64,000 bases of DNA from Kribbella sp. VKM Ac-2568 (GCF_004345365.1 NZ_SLVF01000006.1:1-64000); one strand, 5' to 3'; positions 32,974 through 41,720 are shown, counted from the first letter of the stretch. The notes: generated by a model not told the origin, from the sequence alone. Made by a program: numbers and translations.

Positions 32974-33801
32974 TCAGCGGCGGCGGGCCTGGAGGGTGTA
33001 GCTGGCGGGCAGCCGCCCGGGGTGCTCGGTGAGGCGCCACTCGCCTGATTCGGGGTCGAAGGTCATGTGGCCCGGGAGTGCCTCCCAGGGGACGCTGTCA
33101 TGCTCGTCGAACGCGATGATCTCCATGCCCGCGGCCATCAGCGCGTTCATGATCTCCGCGAGGCCGTGGTTCCACTCGTGCGTGACGTTGTGCTGGAACT
33201 CGACGTCCGTCGCGACGTACGTGCCGCCCTCATCCCAGACCATGGGTTCCTCGGTCTCGAAGTACGGATAGCCGAGGGTGATCAGCCCCGGATGCTTCGA
33301 GCCTTCCAATGACCACAGCATCGGATGGCCCTCGCGGATGAAGAGGCGGCCGCCCGGCTTGAGCAGGCCGGCGACCGTGTTCGCCCAGCGCTCGATGCTC
33401 GGCAGCCAGCCGATCGCACCGATCCCGGTGAACACCAGGTCGTACGACGCGGCGCCCAGCACCTCGACGGCGTCGTACACCTCCGCCTGGTGGAAGTCGA
33501 CCTCGAGCCCGAGCCGGTCGGCGAATCCCTGCGCCTGCTCGATCGCCGGCGTCGAGAAGTCCAGACCGCTCATCCGCGCTCCGAGCCGCGCGAGCGAGAC
33601 CGTGTCTGTGCCGATGTGGCACTGGAGGTGGACGCCGCGCAGTCCGGAGATGTCCCCGAGTCGCGGTACGTCGAACCGCACCACACCGCTGAGGAAATCC
33701 GGGTCTTCCACGAACCGCTCGAGCATGTAGTCAGGCGACGCGGCATGCGCCGGAACCCGCTCGTCCCAGCTCGCCCGATTCAGCACGCGATAGTCGTCCA
33801 C
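32974..33801 (-). CDS. Class I SAM-dependent methyltransferase
   Basis: The 275-residue protein (from GTG 33801, DDYRVLNRASWDERVPAHAAS) has motif I VHLQCHIGTDTVSLARLGARMSGLDFS near residue 55, and LKPGGRLFIREGHPMLWSL near 145. The N-terminal NRASWDERVPAHA and the HPM segment are typical of a common actinobacterial methyltransferase group of unknown substrate. A TTG at 33828 would add nine residues. It is not in an operon. Confidence 0.82.
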   Translation of the reverse strand: MDDYRVLNRASWDERVPAHAASPDYMLERFVEDPDFLSGVVRFDVPRLGDISGLRGVHLQCHIGTDTVSLARLGARMSGLDFSTPAIEQAQGFADRLGLEVDFHQAEVYDAVEVLGAASYDLVFTGIGAIGWLPSIERWANTVAGLLKPGGRLFIREGHPMLWSLEGSKHPGLITLGYPYFETEEPMVWDEGGTYVATDVEFQHNVTHEWNHGLAEIMNALMAAGMEIIAFDEHDSVPWEALPGHMTFDPESGEWRLTEHPGRLPASYTLQARRR

Positions 33802-33922
33802 GAGCCGACTCTGACACACACCAGCCAACAGTGCGCGGGGATTTCCTCGAGCTGCGGATCAGGGGCTTCGCCCGGCGGTCCGGGTCGGGTCGTGGAGACC
33901 GCGGCGACACCGTCCGCGGGAC

Positions 33923-34870
33923 TCACTGGAAGGCGGTGGTCCAGATCCGGGCCTTGTAGAACTGGGCGCCGGAGCGGGTCCGGTCCGGCGATGCGGAGAA
34001 GCGGACGGTCTTGTTCGCCCAGTCGCGCGGCTGGGTGCCGTCGCCGCGGATCGAGACCACCTCACCCGAGGAGTGCTTGACGTACGACTTCACCTTCGTC
34101 TCCGAGGAGATCTTCCGGGTCCGGAAGGTGCCGCCGTCGGTGAGCAGCTCGTACACACCCTTGGTTGCCGTGATCAACATCTTCTGGTGGTTCGTATAGT
34201 CCGGCTGCAGATCGTGGCCGAGGTTCCCGCTGCCGAGGCTGAAGTGCGCCGCGTACTTGAGCCGGGTGTTCCGCTTGCTTCCGGTCACCGCGTAGTGGCT
34301 GAAGCGGTTCTTCCCCACCACCCACAACAACTCGTACGTCGGGTCCCACAGCACCCCGTGCGCCCCGGCGTACGAAATGGTCTGCACCTTCGCCAGACTG
34401 CCGAGGTTGCCGACACTGCTGGGGGCATACACCGTGAGCTTGCCGTCCGAGCTGGCCACGATCACCGAACCATTGCCGGGGACCCGCTCGATCGCGTGCG
34501 GGTTGCCGCCGGGTGTCGCGGACCAGGACAGGTCGTTCAGCTCGGTGTTCTTCTCGCTGCCGATGTTGACGATGCCGGCCTTGCCGCCGGACGCGACCAT
34601 CAGCGCGATCCAGCCCTGCGCCTCGGTGGCACGGAACTTCACATCGGACAGATTCGCCCAGGCGCCACCGCCGGGGCTGAAGCTCCAGTGCACGTTGGCA
34701 TCCGAGAACGCCTTGTTCTTGGGGAAGACGAGCACTTTGTTCTTGGTCTGCTCGGTCGTACCGACGTAGTAGTTCGCGGCCGCCTGCGCCTGCTGTTGGC
34801 CGAGCACCGTCGCCGCCGGCGCTGCGACGGCCGCCGTGGCGAGGCTCCGGAGAAAGGTCCTGCGCTCCAT
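33923..34870 (-). CDS. Secreted beta-propeller-like protein with Tat-like signal (DUF6528-like)
   Basis: The 315-residue protein has a twin-arginine-type signal MERRTFLRSLATAAVAAPAATVLG and mature repeats of the propeller kind (VLVFPKNK, ERVPGNGSVIVASSDGKL, GVYELLTDGGTF). The likely family is DUF6528, uncharacterized, with distant likeness to sugar-lyase or WD-type propellers. GGAGGAG lies 7 nt before the ATG at 34870, which fixes this start over an in-frame ATG at 34903. Probably exported; ligand or enzyme role unknown. Confidence 0.75.
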   Translation of the reverse strand: MERRTFLRSLATAAVAAPAATVLGQQQAQAAANYYVGTTEQTKNKVLVFPKNKAFSDANVHWSFSPGGGAWANLSDVKFRATEAQGWIALMVASGGKAGIVNIGSEKNTELNDLSWSATPGGNPHAIERVPGNGSVIVASSDGKLTVYAPSSVGNLGSLAKVQTISYAGAHGVLWDPTYELLWVVGKNRFSHYAVTGSKRNTRLKYAAHFSLGSGNLGHDLQPDYTNHQKMLITATKGVYELLTDGGTFRTRKISSETKVKSYVKHSSGEVVSIRGDGTQPRDWANKTVRFSASPDRTRSGAQFYKARIWTTAFQ

Positions 34871-34955
34871 CAAATGCTCCTCCATCAAGTCGTGGTGGAG
34901 CATCTACCTTTCAACGCCAGAGGGTCACCCTCCGATCCGACCGAAGATCCACCGG

Positions 34956-35591
34956 CTAATGGCCCGAGAGTTTGCGGTTGAGTGAGAACAGGCGGCCGAG
35001 GACCGGCATCAGGACGATGTTGAGGCCGTGCAGCACCCCGATGATCAGCAGGATGCCGCCGAGTCGGGCGGCTTCGAAGGTCACTTGGGCCGGCACTACG
35101 CGCAGTCCCCAGGTCTGCCGCGGCTCGAAGTTGACGGTGAACAGGATGTACGCCGTGAAGATCAGGTAGTACACGATGTCGGTCAGCACGATGTAGCTCT
35201 TGCCGGTCTGCGGGTTGTCGTGGAAGACGTCCGCCGCATAGGCCCGGCCGAAGCGTTTGATGAACGGCCCGAGCCAGAGCGCGAGTCCGATCAGCAGGCC
35301 CGTGGTGATCAGCTCGAGAACCCACCAGTCCATCAGCAGATGTCCGTTCTTTGTCGGAGTGAGCAACAAAACAAGTGCGGTGAGCAACAAAAGCCCGGCG
35401 ACCGCCGCCAGTACCCCGCGCCGGTTCCGCCGCCGACGGATCCGGTCGTCGGCGATGCTGCCGAGCACCCGGTCGAACAGATCAGGCGAGGTACTGCGGG
35501 GTTGTCCCGGCCCGAGTGCCTCGAGCAGTCGGCGCTCCACCGGTGTCGGGTCGCTGGACGGCAGGTCGCCGGCGGGCGGATGTGTTGTCAT
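34956..35591 (-). CDS. Membrane protein coupled to an ECF sigma factor, candidate anti-sigma partner
   Basis: This 211-residue protein has a cytoplasmic N-terminus of about 60 residues rich in Pro and Arg, then about four membrane segments (near 63-80, 88-106, 138-157 and 174-195). It overlaps the sigma factor gene by 4 nt (ATGA). The position matches that of membrane anti-sigma factors, and the soluble head could bind the sigma factor. The usual zinc anti-sigma motif HxxxCxxC is absent. The function is therefore inferred only from position. Confidence 0.7.
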   Translation of the reverse strand: MTTHPPAGDLPSSDPTPVERRLLEALGPGQPRSTSPDLFDRVLGSIADDRIRRRRNRRGVLAAVAGLLLLTALVLLLTPTKNGHLLMDWWVLELITTGLLIGLALWLGPFIKRFGRAYAADVFHDNPQTGKSYIVLTDIVYYLIFTAYILFTVNFEPRQTWGLRVVPAQVTFEAARLGGILLIIGVLHGLNIVLMPVLGRLFSLNRKLSGH

Positions 35592-36118
35592 CGGGGTTCC
35601 TCCAGTTCCGCCTTGAGCGACCTCAGGCCGCGTCGCAAGTGGGTCTTGACCGAGTTCGGGGACAGGCCGAGGGTCGCCGCGATCTCCGCGACGGGCAGCT
35701 CGACGTAGTACCGCAGGACGACGCAGTCGCGTTGCCGCCGCGGCAGTCCGCGCAACGCCTCGATCACCTCGCGGCGGCTCTCCCCATCGGCCACGTGGTC
35801 CTCGGCGGAGCGGTCGTCCACCTCGGCGGGTGGCCGGTGCCGCAGGGAGACCAGACCACGCCGGTTGTGGTCGCGGGCCAGGTTGATCACGATCGAGCGC
35901 AGATACGCAGCGGCCCGGTCCGGGTCGTTGATCCGGTGCTGGTTGCGGGCCAGCCGCAGGAACGCCTCCTGCACCAGGTCCTCAGCGGCCGTGCGGTCGT
36001 CGACGAACCACCGGGCGAGCTGGACCAGCCGCGCGCCCTCGGCCTGGAACAGCGCGACGACCAGCGCGTCGGCGTCCCGCCGTACGCCGGCGCTGGGCAG
36101 TTCCGCAGCCGCATCCAT
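35588..36118 (-). CDS. SigE-family ECF sigma factor
   Basis: The 176-residue protein has sigma region 2 (LARWFVDDRTAAEDLVQEAFLRLAR, about 35-60) and region 4 (LRGLPRRQRDCVVLRYYVELPVAEIAATLGLSPNSVKTHLRRGLRSLKAEL in pieces about 120-170), matching the actinobacterial SigE family of ECF factors. The ATG at 36118 is favoured because AAGGTG sits about 9 nt before it; an ATG at 36127 is the alternative. It is co-translated with the membrane protein that follows and divergent from the secreted SOD-like gene, a possible target. Confidence 0.85.
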   Translation of the reverse strand: MDAAAELPSAGVRRDADALVVALFQAEGARLVQLARWFVDDRTAAEDLVQEAFLRLARNQHRINDPDRAAAYLRSIVINLARDHNRRGLVSLRHRPPAEVDDRSAEDHVADGESRREVIEALRGLPRRQRDCVVLRYYVELPVAEIAATLGLSPNSVKTHLRRGLRSLKAELEEPR

Positions 36119-36260
36119 AGCCCCCATCACCTTGACGGACGAGCGAAACCACCAGCCGGGTGACAGCGCGGAGATCTTCTTTTCCTTGTCACCCAGGCCG
36201 CGTCCAGGCCCGTCTGTTGCAGTGATCCGTGCACCCAGCATGGACCCGATTGGGGGAGTC

Positions 36261-36806
36261 ATGACAGTAACGAAGCTCGCCGCCGCGGGAACAGCGATCC
36301 TCTTGAGCACCGCCGTCTTCGCGCCGGCCACGGCCGACGCCCATCCCGACCGTGACGCCACCCGAGTGGTCAGTGCCCACGGCAATCTCCGCGATCTCCA
36401 GCTCGGTGCGGCCGGGCCCTTCGACCACGCCAGAGCCACGCTCGTGATGGTCCAGCACCACGGCCGCAGTCTGGTGGTCCTCCAGGTCCGCGGAATCGAC
36501 CGATCGGTGGCCGGCCGGGACTTCGGCGCTCACCTTCACGTGGGGCCTTGTGTGACCGGTGACGGCGCCGCAGCCGGGCCGCATTACAACGCGGACACTG
36601 TGGCCGGGCGCGTCCCACCGCGGGTCGACGCGACCACGGAGGTTTGGCTCGACTTCACGGCAACCCGGGCCGGGACCGGGTTCGCGCTCACCCACGTGCC
36701 GTTCGCGCCACTACCTGGCCGGCGGGCGATCGTGATCCACCAGGAACCCACTGATCCGCAGGGCGCCGCCGGTCCACGGCTCGCCTGCCTGCCGGTGGAA
36801 TGGTGA
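36261..36806 (+). CDS. Secreted Cu/Zn superoxide dismutase family protein
   Basis: The 181-residue protein has a Sec signal (MTVTKLAAAGTAILLSTAVFAPATADA) and FGAHLHVGPCVTGDGAAAGPHYN near 95-117, which holds the HxH copper pair, a disulfide Cys and a further His, and near the end IVIHQEPTD plus RLACLP, which supply the last His and Cys. The zinc-loop Asp is not obvious, so enzymatic activity is plausible but not assured. GGGGGAG precedes the ATG. It overlaps the next membrane-protein gene by 7 nt. Confidence 0.75.
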   Translation: MTVTKLAAAGTAILLSTAVFAPATADAHPDRDATRVVSAHGNLRDLQLGAAGPFDHARATLVMVQHHGRSLVVLQVRGIDRSVAGRDFGAHLHVGPCVTGDGAAAGPHYNADTVAGRVPPRVDATTEVWLDFTATRAGTGFALTHVPFAPLPGRRAIVIHQEPTDPQGAAGPRLACLPVEW

Positions 36807-37312
36807 GCATCCCGCGCGCTACCGGCGCAGGCTTCGCGCTCGGGCTGATGTGGGGAGCAGCTGCTCGGGTGTGGATGCGGCTGATCTCCACCGATCCCGG
36901 GTTCAGCTGGAGCGGTACAGGCATGATCCTCGGCTCGACTGCCGTCTGCGGTGCGGCGCTCGGATTCCTGTACGGCGTCCGCCGGGCCGGCCGGTCCCGC
37001 TGGTGGCGGCTGCTCGGACTGTGCTGGTTGTTGGTCTTCGCAGGCCCGGGGATGGTCTTCCTGCCCGCGTTCCTGTTGGGCGGACTGCTTCATCTCCGGC
37101 AGATCTGGTGGAAGGTGATCGGTGCCGCGGCGGTCGCCTCCGGAGTGCTCCTGCTGTGGATTCTCAACCAGCAGGAGCCGGCACCGGTCAACCCCGCAAC
37201 GATGTACGGCGGCTTCCTCCTGCTGTCGGTGGCCCTGACTGCGGGAGCAGCCGAGCTCTATCGTCCCCGCCCAGCACGCCGCCGAGAGCCTGCGGAAGCG
37301 CTCGCAAGGTAG
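36800..37312 (+). CDS. Small polytopic membrane protein
   Basis: The 170-residue protein has about five hydrophobic segments (near 8-25, 38-58, 70-95, 105-125 and 135-155) and a charged tail (RPRPARRREPAEALAR). Family not recognized. The start ATG overlaps the SOD-like stop (ATGGTGA), so the two are probably co-translated, and a strong hairpin follows 7 nt after the stop. It may serve the same extracellular stress response as the SOD-like protein. Confidence 0.75.
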   Translation: MVSIPRATGAGFALGLMWGAAARVWMRLISTDPGFSWSGTGMILGSTAVCGAALGFLYGVRRAGRSRWWRLLGLCWLLVFAGPGMVFLPAFLLGGLLHLRQIWWKVIGAAAVASGVLLLWILNQQEPAPVNPATMYGGFLLLSVALTAGAAELYRPRPARRREPAEALAR

Positions 37313-37318
37313 CAGAAG

Positions 37319-37346
37319 GCCGGCGGAAGGTGGACCTTCCGCCGGC
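37319..37346. terminator. Strong hairpin terminator between convergent genes
   Basis: GCCGGCGGAAGGT (37319-37331) and ACCTTCCGCCGGC (37334-37346) are perfect complements separated by 2 nt. It lies between the plus-strand membrane-protein gene and the minus-strand small-protein gene, so it likely ends both transcripts. Confidence 0.8.
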
Positions 37347-37361
37347 TCTGAAGGGGGTGGA

Positions 37362-37631
37362 TCAGGCCGCGTGGCGGCCGTGGTGCTGGAGGATGTGGGC
37401 CCGGCGGATGGTGACGACGCTGCCGGCATTGGTAGCGGGCTTGTGGGAGAAGGGCTCGGCTGCGCCACCAAGGGCGAGCAGGTCGAGCTTGGACCTGGCG
37501 AGATCGCGATCGTCGGCAACCCAGGCGCCTTCGGGCCCGTGTCCGAGCCCGGTTGCGTGCTTCCTGTTGCTGCTTTCGAGGGCCGCGATCACGACCAGCG
37601 CGAGTACTGCGAGGACGATGATTCCGGTCAT
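37362..37631 (-). CDS. Small single-pass membrane protein
   Basis: The 89-residue protein has one N-terminal membrane segment (MTGIIVLAVLALVVIAALE) followed by a soluble basic tail with several His residues (GLGHGPEG, HILQHHGRH). Family unknown. The ATG at 37631 is chosen over one 36 nt upstream because a good promoter puts the transcription start at this codon. It is divergent from a GlxA-type regulator that may control it. Confidence 0.65.
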   Translation of the reverse strand: MTGIIVLAVLALVVIAALESSNRKHATGLGHGPEGAWVADDRDLARSKLDLLALGGAAEPFSHKPATNAGSVVTIRRAHILQHHGRHAA

Positions 37632-37638
37632 GGCAGTA

Positions 37639-37667
37639 ACTATGCTACCAGCTAGATCCCGCCACAA
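37639..37667 (-). promoter_or_regulatory. Leaderless promoter of the small membrane protein
   Basis: On the minus strand TTGTGG (37662-37667), a 17-nt spacer and CATAGT (37639-37644) are followed by 7 nt and the ATG at 37631. The match and spacing fit a housekeeping promoter with transcription starting at the start codon. Confidence 0.55.
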
Positions 37668-37676
37668 TTGGCACTA

Positions 37677-37707
37677 TTGACATCCTTCCACAAATTACTG
37701 CCATACT
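37677..37707 (+). promoter_or_regulatory. Leaderless promoter of the GlxA-type regulator
   Basis: TTGACA (37677-37682), a 19-nt spacer and CATACT (37702-37707) lie 7 nt before the ATG at 37715. The -35 is perfect and the spacer slightly long. It is back to back with the promoter of the divergent gene in an 83-nt gap. Confidence 0.55.
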
Positions 37708-37714
37708 GGTTCGC

Positions 37715-38668
37715 ATGCTGCGGAAGATCGCTGTCGTCCTGATGGAGGACGTCGCCGTGTTCGAGTTCGGGGTGCTGTCGGAGGTGTTCGGCATCGACCG
37801 GACCGACGACGGCGTGCCGCCGTTCGACTTCAAGGTGTGTTCGACCCGCCCTGGTGAGCCGCTGCGAACCAGCAGCCACTCAGCGGTGATCGCGCCGTAC
37901 GGACTGGAGGAGCTCGAGGACGCCGACCTGGTCGCGCTGCCGGCCACCACCTGGCGCGGCGAGTACGACGAACGCATCCTCTCGGCGCTCCGCAAGGCCT
38001 CGGAGCGCGGCGCGATCCTGCTGACGGTCTGCTCGGGCGCCTTCGTACTGGGTGCCGCCGGGCTCCTCGACGGGCGCTCCTGCGCGACCCACTGGCGCTA
38101 CGCGGACAAGTTCCGCGAGCAGTTCCCCCTGGCGCGGCTGGATGCGGACGTGCTCTTCGTCGACGACGGCAACATCATCACCAGCGCCGGCACCGCCGCG
38201 GGCATCGACGCCTGCCTGCACCTCGTACGCCGGGAGCTCGGCAGCGCCGTGGCGACCCGGATCGCCCGCCGGATGGTGGTTCCGCCGCAGCGCGACGGCG
38301 GCCAACGGCAGTACGTCGAGGTGCCCGTGCCCGAGTCGTCCGGCGAGAGCCTGCAGCCGGTGCTCGACTGGATGGTCGGCAATCTCACCGTCGAGCACAC
38401 CGTCCCGGACCTCGCCCGGCGCGCGCGGATGTCGGACCGCACCTTCGCCCGCCGGTTCGTCGCCGAGACCGGCACGACCCCGTTGAAGTGGGTCACCACC
38501 CAGCGCGTCCTGCACGCCAGAACCCTGCTGGAGCAGACGAAACTCGGCATCGAGCAGATCGCCTCCGAGGCCGGCTTCGGCACTGCCGCCCTCCTCCGCC
38601 ACCACTTCCGCCGTGTAGTCGGCGTCCCACCCCAGGACTACCGCCGAACCTTCCAAACCACCAGCTGA
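37715..38668 (+). CDS. GlxA-family transcriptional regulator (DJ-1/PfpI domain plus AraC helix-turn-helix)
   Basis: The 317-residue protein has an amidotransferase-like DJ-1/PfpI domain (1-190) with LLTVCSGAFVLGAAGLLDG near 105-123, where Cys sits in the nucleophile turn, and a C-terminal AraC double helix-turn-helix (LARRARMSDRTFARRFVAETG and IEQIASEAGFGTAALLRHHFRR). Such proteins regulate small nearby operons in response to unknown small molecules. It lies divergent from the single-pass membrane protein gene, with about 83 nt between them. Confidence 0.88.
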   Translation: MLRKIAVVLMEDVAVFEFGVLSEVFGIDRTDDGVPPFDFKVCSTRPGEPLRTSSHSAVIAPYGLEELEDADLVALPATTWRGEYDERILSALRKASERGAILLTVCSGAFVLGAAGLLDGRSCATHWRYADKFREQFPLARLDADVLFVDDGNIITSAGTAAGIDACLHLVRRELGSAVATRIARRMVVPPQRDGGQRQYVEVPVPESSGESLQPVLDWMVGNLTVEHTVPDLARRARMSDRTFARRFVAETGTTPLKWVTTQRVLHARTLLEQTKLGIEQIASEAGFGTAALLRHHFRRVVGVPPQDYRRTFQTTS

Positions 38669-38879
38669 TGGGATCCGAGAACGACCTCAGGTACCGGTTC
38701 GCAGTAAGCCCTGATTTCCCTTCTATTGTTGGCCGATCATGGCTTCCCATGCCGACGTCGACGAGTCATCCCGGAGTGGCTGTCTGCTCTGTGCGGTGGT
38801 GATCGTGCCTGCCGACGTGACCGCGATCCGCCTACCCTGCGCACCCTTTGCAAGCCGGGTCAGCGCAGAGGGCGCGAAC

Positions 38880-38907
38880 GGCCCTCCCGGAGTACGACGG
38901 GAGGGCC
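38880..38907. terminator. Intrinsic terminator between regulator and ABC operon
   Basis: GGCCCTCCCG (38880-38889) pairs with CGGGAGGGCC (38898-38907) around an 8-nt loop and is followed by TTT. It lies between convergent units and can end the ABC operon's minus-strand transcript as well. Confidence 0.8.
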
Positions 38908-38917
38908 TTTCGGGGGT

Positions 38918-39742
38918 TCAGACAGAGCGTTGGTAGGTGCGGAAGGCTCGGGTGGAGAGGTAGCCGACAATCAGTGTGAAGGCGGCCAAGTAGAGGCCGT
39001 GGCGGGCTACTGAGGACCAGTCCGGGTCGGCGGAGAGGGCTTGGCGGGCGGCTACGGCGGCCCAGTCGACGGGGTTGTAGCGGGCGGCCACCTGGACCCA
39101 GTGGGGGGCCAGTTCCAGGTCCAGCATGATCGAGGACAGGAACGTGAGCGGCAGCGAGACGAACTGGAAGATCCCGATCAGGGCCTCCTGCTGGCGGGTC
39201 AGCAGGGCGACCGCGTTCGAGAGTGACCCGAACGCCGTGCCGACGAGCATCGACGCCACGATCGTGACCAGGTAGCCGACCGCGCCCCCGTCGTACCGGG
39301 CGCCGGCGGCGATGCCGATCGCGAACACGATGATGGTCTGGATCACGGTGGTGGTTCCGTTGCTGATCAGCTGACCCGCCATCAGCGCACCCCGGCGGAC
39401 CGGGGAGGTCAGCATCCGGTCCATCACGCCGCGCTCCATGTCGGCGATGAAGGTGGTACCGGCCCAGCCGCTCGTCATCAGCGCGGTCATCATCACGATG
39501 CCCGGCGTCAGGAACGCAATGTACGACGAGTCGCCGAAGCCCGGGAGAGCCACCACGCCCTTGAACAGCTGGCCGAACAGCAACAACCAGATGGCAGGTT
39601 GCACCAATGTGAAGGCGATCAGAGCAGGCGACCTGTACTGCGCCCGCAGCCAGCGCCCGGTGATGTATCCCGTCTGACTGACCAACCCACCCCGGCGGGC
39701 GGTTCCGGTAGTCCTTGCGGGGTTCGCGGTGATCGTGGCCAT
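38918..39742 (-). CDS. ABC-2 type permease, DrrB-like
   Basis: The 274-residue protein has about six membrane segments and the ABC-2 signature region VKGVVALPGFGDSSYIAFLTPGIVMM near 60-85. The overall layout matches daunorubicin-resistance DrrB permeases. It pairs with the ATPase gene, whose stop overlaps this start by 1 nt (TGATG). It probably exports a drug, lipid or small metabolite. Confidence 0.86.
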   Translation of the reverse strand: MATITANPARTTGTARRGGLVSQTGYITGRWLRAQYRSPALIAFTLVQPAIWLLLFGQLFKGVVALPGFGDSSYIAFLTPGIVMMTALMTSGWAGTTFIADMERGVMDRMLTSPVRRGALMAGQLISNGTTTVIQTIIVFAIGIAAGARYDGGAVGYLVTIVASMLVGTAFGSLSNAVALLTRQQEALIGIFQFVSLPLTFLSSIMLDLELAPHWVQVAARYNPVDWAAVAARQALSADPDWSSVARHGLYLAAFTLIVGYLSTRAFRTYQRSV

Positions 39743-40752
39743 CAGGCGGCGCTCCCCTCAACCTGTCCGACTGTGTTCTCGGCCGCCCGGAACGAGCGAC
39801 CCGTGTACTGCAGATAGACGTCGTCCAGCGACGGCCGCGACACCGTCACCGCAGTGACCGGAATCGCCTTCTCCTCAAGGGCTCCCAGTACTGCGGGCAC
39901 CGCCGTGGCGCCGCGATCCACTCGGGCTCGCAAAGTGTTGCCGTCGACAACTATCTCCCCGATGCCGGGAAGGTGCCCGAGCAGCCGGCGAACGTTGCCG
40001 TCGACATCGGCGTCGACGAGCTCGACCTGGACGGAATCACCACGGAGCTCGGCCTTCAGCGCCTCCGGTGTGCCCTCGGCAACGACCTGGCCGTGGTCGA
40101 CGATGGCCAGCTGGTCGGCGAGGCGGTCCGCCTCTTCCAGGTAGTGCGTGGTCAGGAGCACGGTCAGACCTTCGTTGTCGGAGAGCCGCTCGACCTCGTT
40201 CCACAGATCCGCGCGGGCCTCGGGATCGAGTCCGGTGGTCGGTTCGTCCAGGAAGAGCACTCGCGGCCGGTGGACCAGGCCGAGGGCGACGTCCAGCTTG
40301 CGCTGCATTCCACCCGAGTAGGTGCGGACCTGGCGACCACCCGCCTCGGTCAGGTCGAACCGCTCGAGCAGCTCGGCGGCCCGGCGTACGGCCTCTTGTC
40401 GCGACAGGCCGTAGATTCTCCCGCTCAGGACGAGGTTCTCGACGCCTGTGGCCATCGGGTCTGAGCTGGACTTCTGCGGCACGTACCCAATCGCTTGCCG
40501 GACGTCGTTCTGCTGCTTGACCACGTCGAACCCGGCGACCGTCGCAGTACCGGAGTCCGCTCGGGACAAGGTGGTCAGGATCTTCACGGTGGTTGACTTG
40601 CCGGCGCCGTTCGGGCCCAGCAAACCTAGTACGACACCCTCCGGTACAGCGAAGGTGAGTCCGTCGAGAGCTCGCACCGGCGGCTTCTTCCGCCCGGCGG
40701 GGTAGGTCTTGACCAGGTCGGACGCCTCGAGGGCATGACTGGTTGATGGCAT
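39742..40752 (-). CDS. ABC transporter ATP-binding protein, daunorubicin-resistance (DrrA) type
   Basis: The 336-residue protein has Walker A GPNGAGKST near residue 42, LSGRIYGLSRQEA near 95, signature YSGGMQRKLDVALGLVHRP near 145, Walker B VLFLDEPTTGLDP near 167, an H-loop TTHYLEEAD near 198 and a C-terminal DrrA-specific domain (LRARVDRGATAVPAVLGALEEKAI). AGGAG precedes the ATG at 40752. With the permease it forms a two-component exporter. A PadR-type regulator lies upstream on the same strand. Confidence 0.9.
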   Translation of the reverse strand: MPSTSHALEASDLVKTYPAGRKKPPVRALDGLTFAVPEGVVLGLLGPNGAGKSTTVKILTTLSRADSGTATVAGFDVVKQQNDVRQAIGYVPQKSSSDPMATGVENLVLSGRIYGLSRQEAVRRAAELLERFDLTEAGGRQVRTYSGGMQRKLDVALGLVHRPRVLFLDEPTTGLDPEARADLWNEVERLSDNEGLTVLLTTHYLEEADRLADQLAIVDHGQVVAEGTPEALKAELRGDSVQVELVDADVDGNVRRLLGHLPGIGEIVVDGNTLRARVDRGATAVPAVLGALEEKAIPVTAVTVSRPSLDDVYLQYTGRSFRAAENTVGQVEGSAA

Positions 40753-40904
40753 GGTGATGTGACTCCTCTTGATGGGTGAGGAGTCGATCCACGGCGGCCT
40801 GGCTATCCTGATGGTTGCGCCTTGGGTGCCAGGTCCTTCGGGACCGACTCGAGGAACTGCGGCCCTTGGCCCGGGTGTTGCCGCACCCTGGTCGGGGGCC
40901 GTCC

Positions 40905-41627
40905 TTACTTTGGTTCCGGCTTTGGTTCTGGTGCGCCTACTTCTGGAGGCATGGCCTGCATCCAGGTGAACTCCTCCCCGAAGTACTTGACCGGATCCTT
41001 GAACAGGTCGGCGGGCTTGATCCCCAGCGTCTCCACCAGCTCGTAGCCCTTGCGCCAGAACACGCTGCCTTCGAGCTCGTCCGAGCGGATCTCCTTCGCC
41101 AGTTGGCGAACGAAGTCGGCCTGCGTCTTCAGCAACGCGAGCCGGAGCTCGGACTCGACCCAGAAGACGCGGGGGAACTTGATCGCCTCCATCGAGGCGT
41201 GCGCGCCCTCGACCTCCGCGATCTCCGCCTCGAGCGCGGTGATCCGCTGGTCCAGCAGCTCGACCACCCGGTCCGGCGGGAAGGCCGGCAGGTACGCGAG
41301 CCCGGCCTCCAGCTGGCTGAACTCCTTCTCCGGCGTACCGAGCAGCTCGGTCAGCCAGTCCTGGAACTCCAGCCGGCCCGCCTCGGTGATGTCGTACACG
41401 GTCCGCTCCGGGCGATTGCCGTCGCGCAGGGTCTCGACGGCCTCGATGAAGCCATGCTTCTCGAGCGCCGCCACGACCGAGTAGAGCGAGCCGTAGTTGA
41501 GCTTGATGCTCAGGTCCTTGCCGCGACTCTTGAGCATCGTGGAGATCTCGTACGGGTGCATCGGCCGCTCGGCGAGACTGCCCAGCACGGCGAACGCCAG
41601 CGGGTTCGCCACCTTGCGCTTGACCAC
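40905..41627 (-). CDS. PadR-family transcriptional regulator
   Basis: The 240-residue protein has an N-terminal PadR winged helix (NPLAFAVLGSLAERPMHPYEISTMLKSRGKDL in parts, about 8-42, with LNYGSLYSVVAALEKHGFI near 43-62) and a longer C-terminal dimerization part. PadR proteins repress exporter genes and release DNA on binding substrate. The downstream DrrAB-like genes lie 152 nt away on the same strand and are the likely targets. A perfect palindrome overlapping its own -10 box suggests autoregulation. Confidence 0.88.
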   Translation of the reverse strand: MVKRKVANPLAFAVLGSLAERPMHPYEISTMLKSRGKDLSIKLNYGSLYSVVAALEKHGFIEAVETLRDGNRPERTVYDITEAGRLEFQDWLTELLGTPEKEFSQLEAGLAYLPAFPPDRVVELLDQRITALEAEIAEVEGAHASMEAIKFPRVFWVESELRLALLKTQADFVRQLAKEIRSDELEGSVFWRKGYELVETLGIKPADLFKDPVKYFGEEFTWMQAMPPEVGAPEPKPEPK

Positions 41628-41652
41628 CGCAGCCCACCTCCTCGATCTCGGC

Positions 41653-41693
41653 TACTCGAAATCGAGTATTAGCTTCCGTGTATCCGATGTCAA
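41653..41693 (-). promoter_or_regulatory. PadR promoter with palindromic operator over the -10 box
   Basis: On the minus strand TTGACA (41688-41693), a 16-nt spacer and TAATAC (41666-41671) form a promoter. The palindrome TACTCGA-AA-TCGAGTA (41653-41668, perfect 7+7) overlaps the -10 box, so a dimer bound here would block RNA polymerase. PadR auto-repression is the simplest reading. Confidence 0.65.
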
Positions 41694-41720
41694 GTATTCG
41701 GCGCGAAGCTGTGGAGTCGG

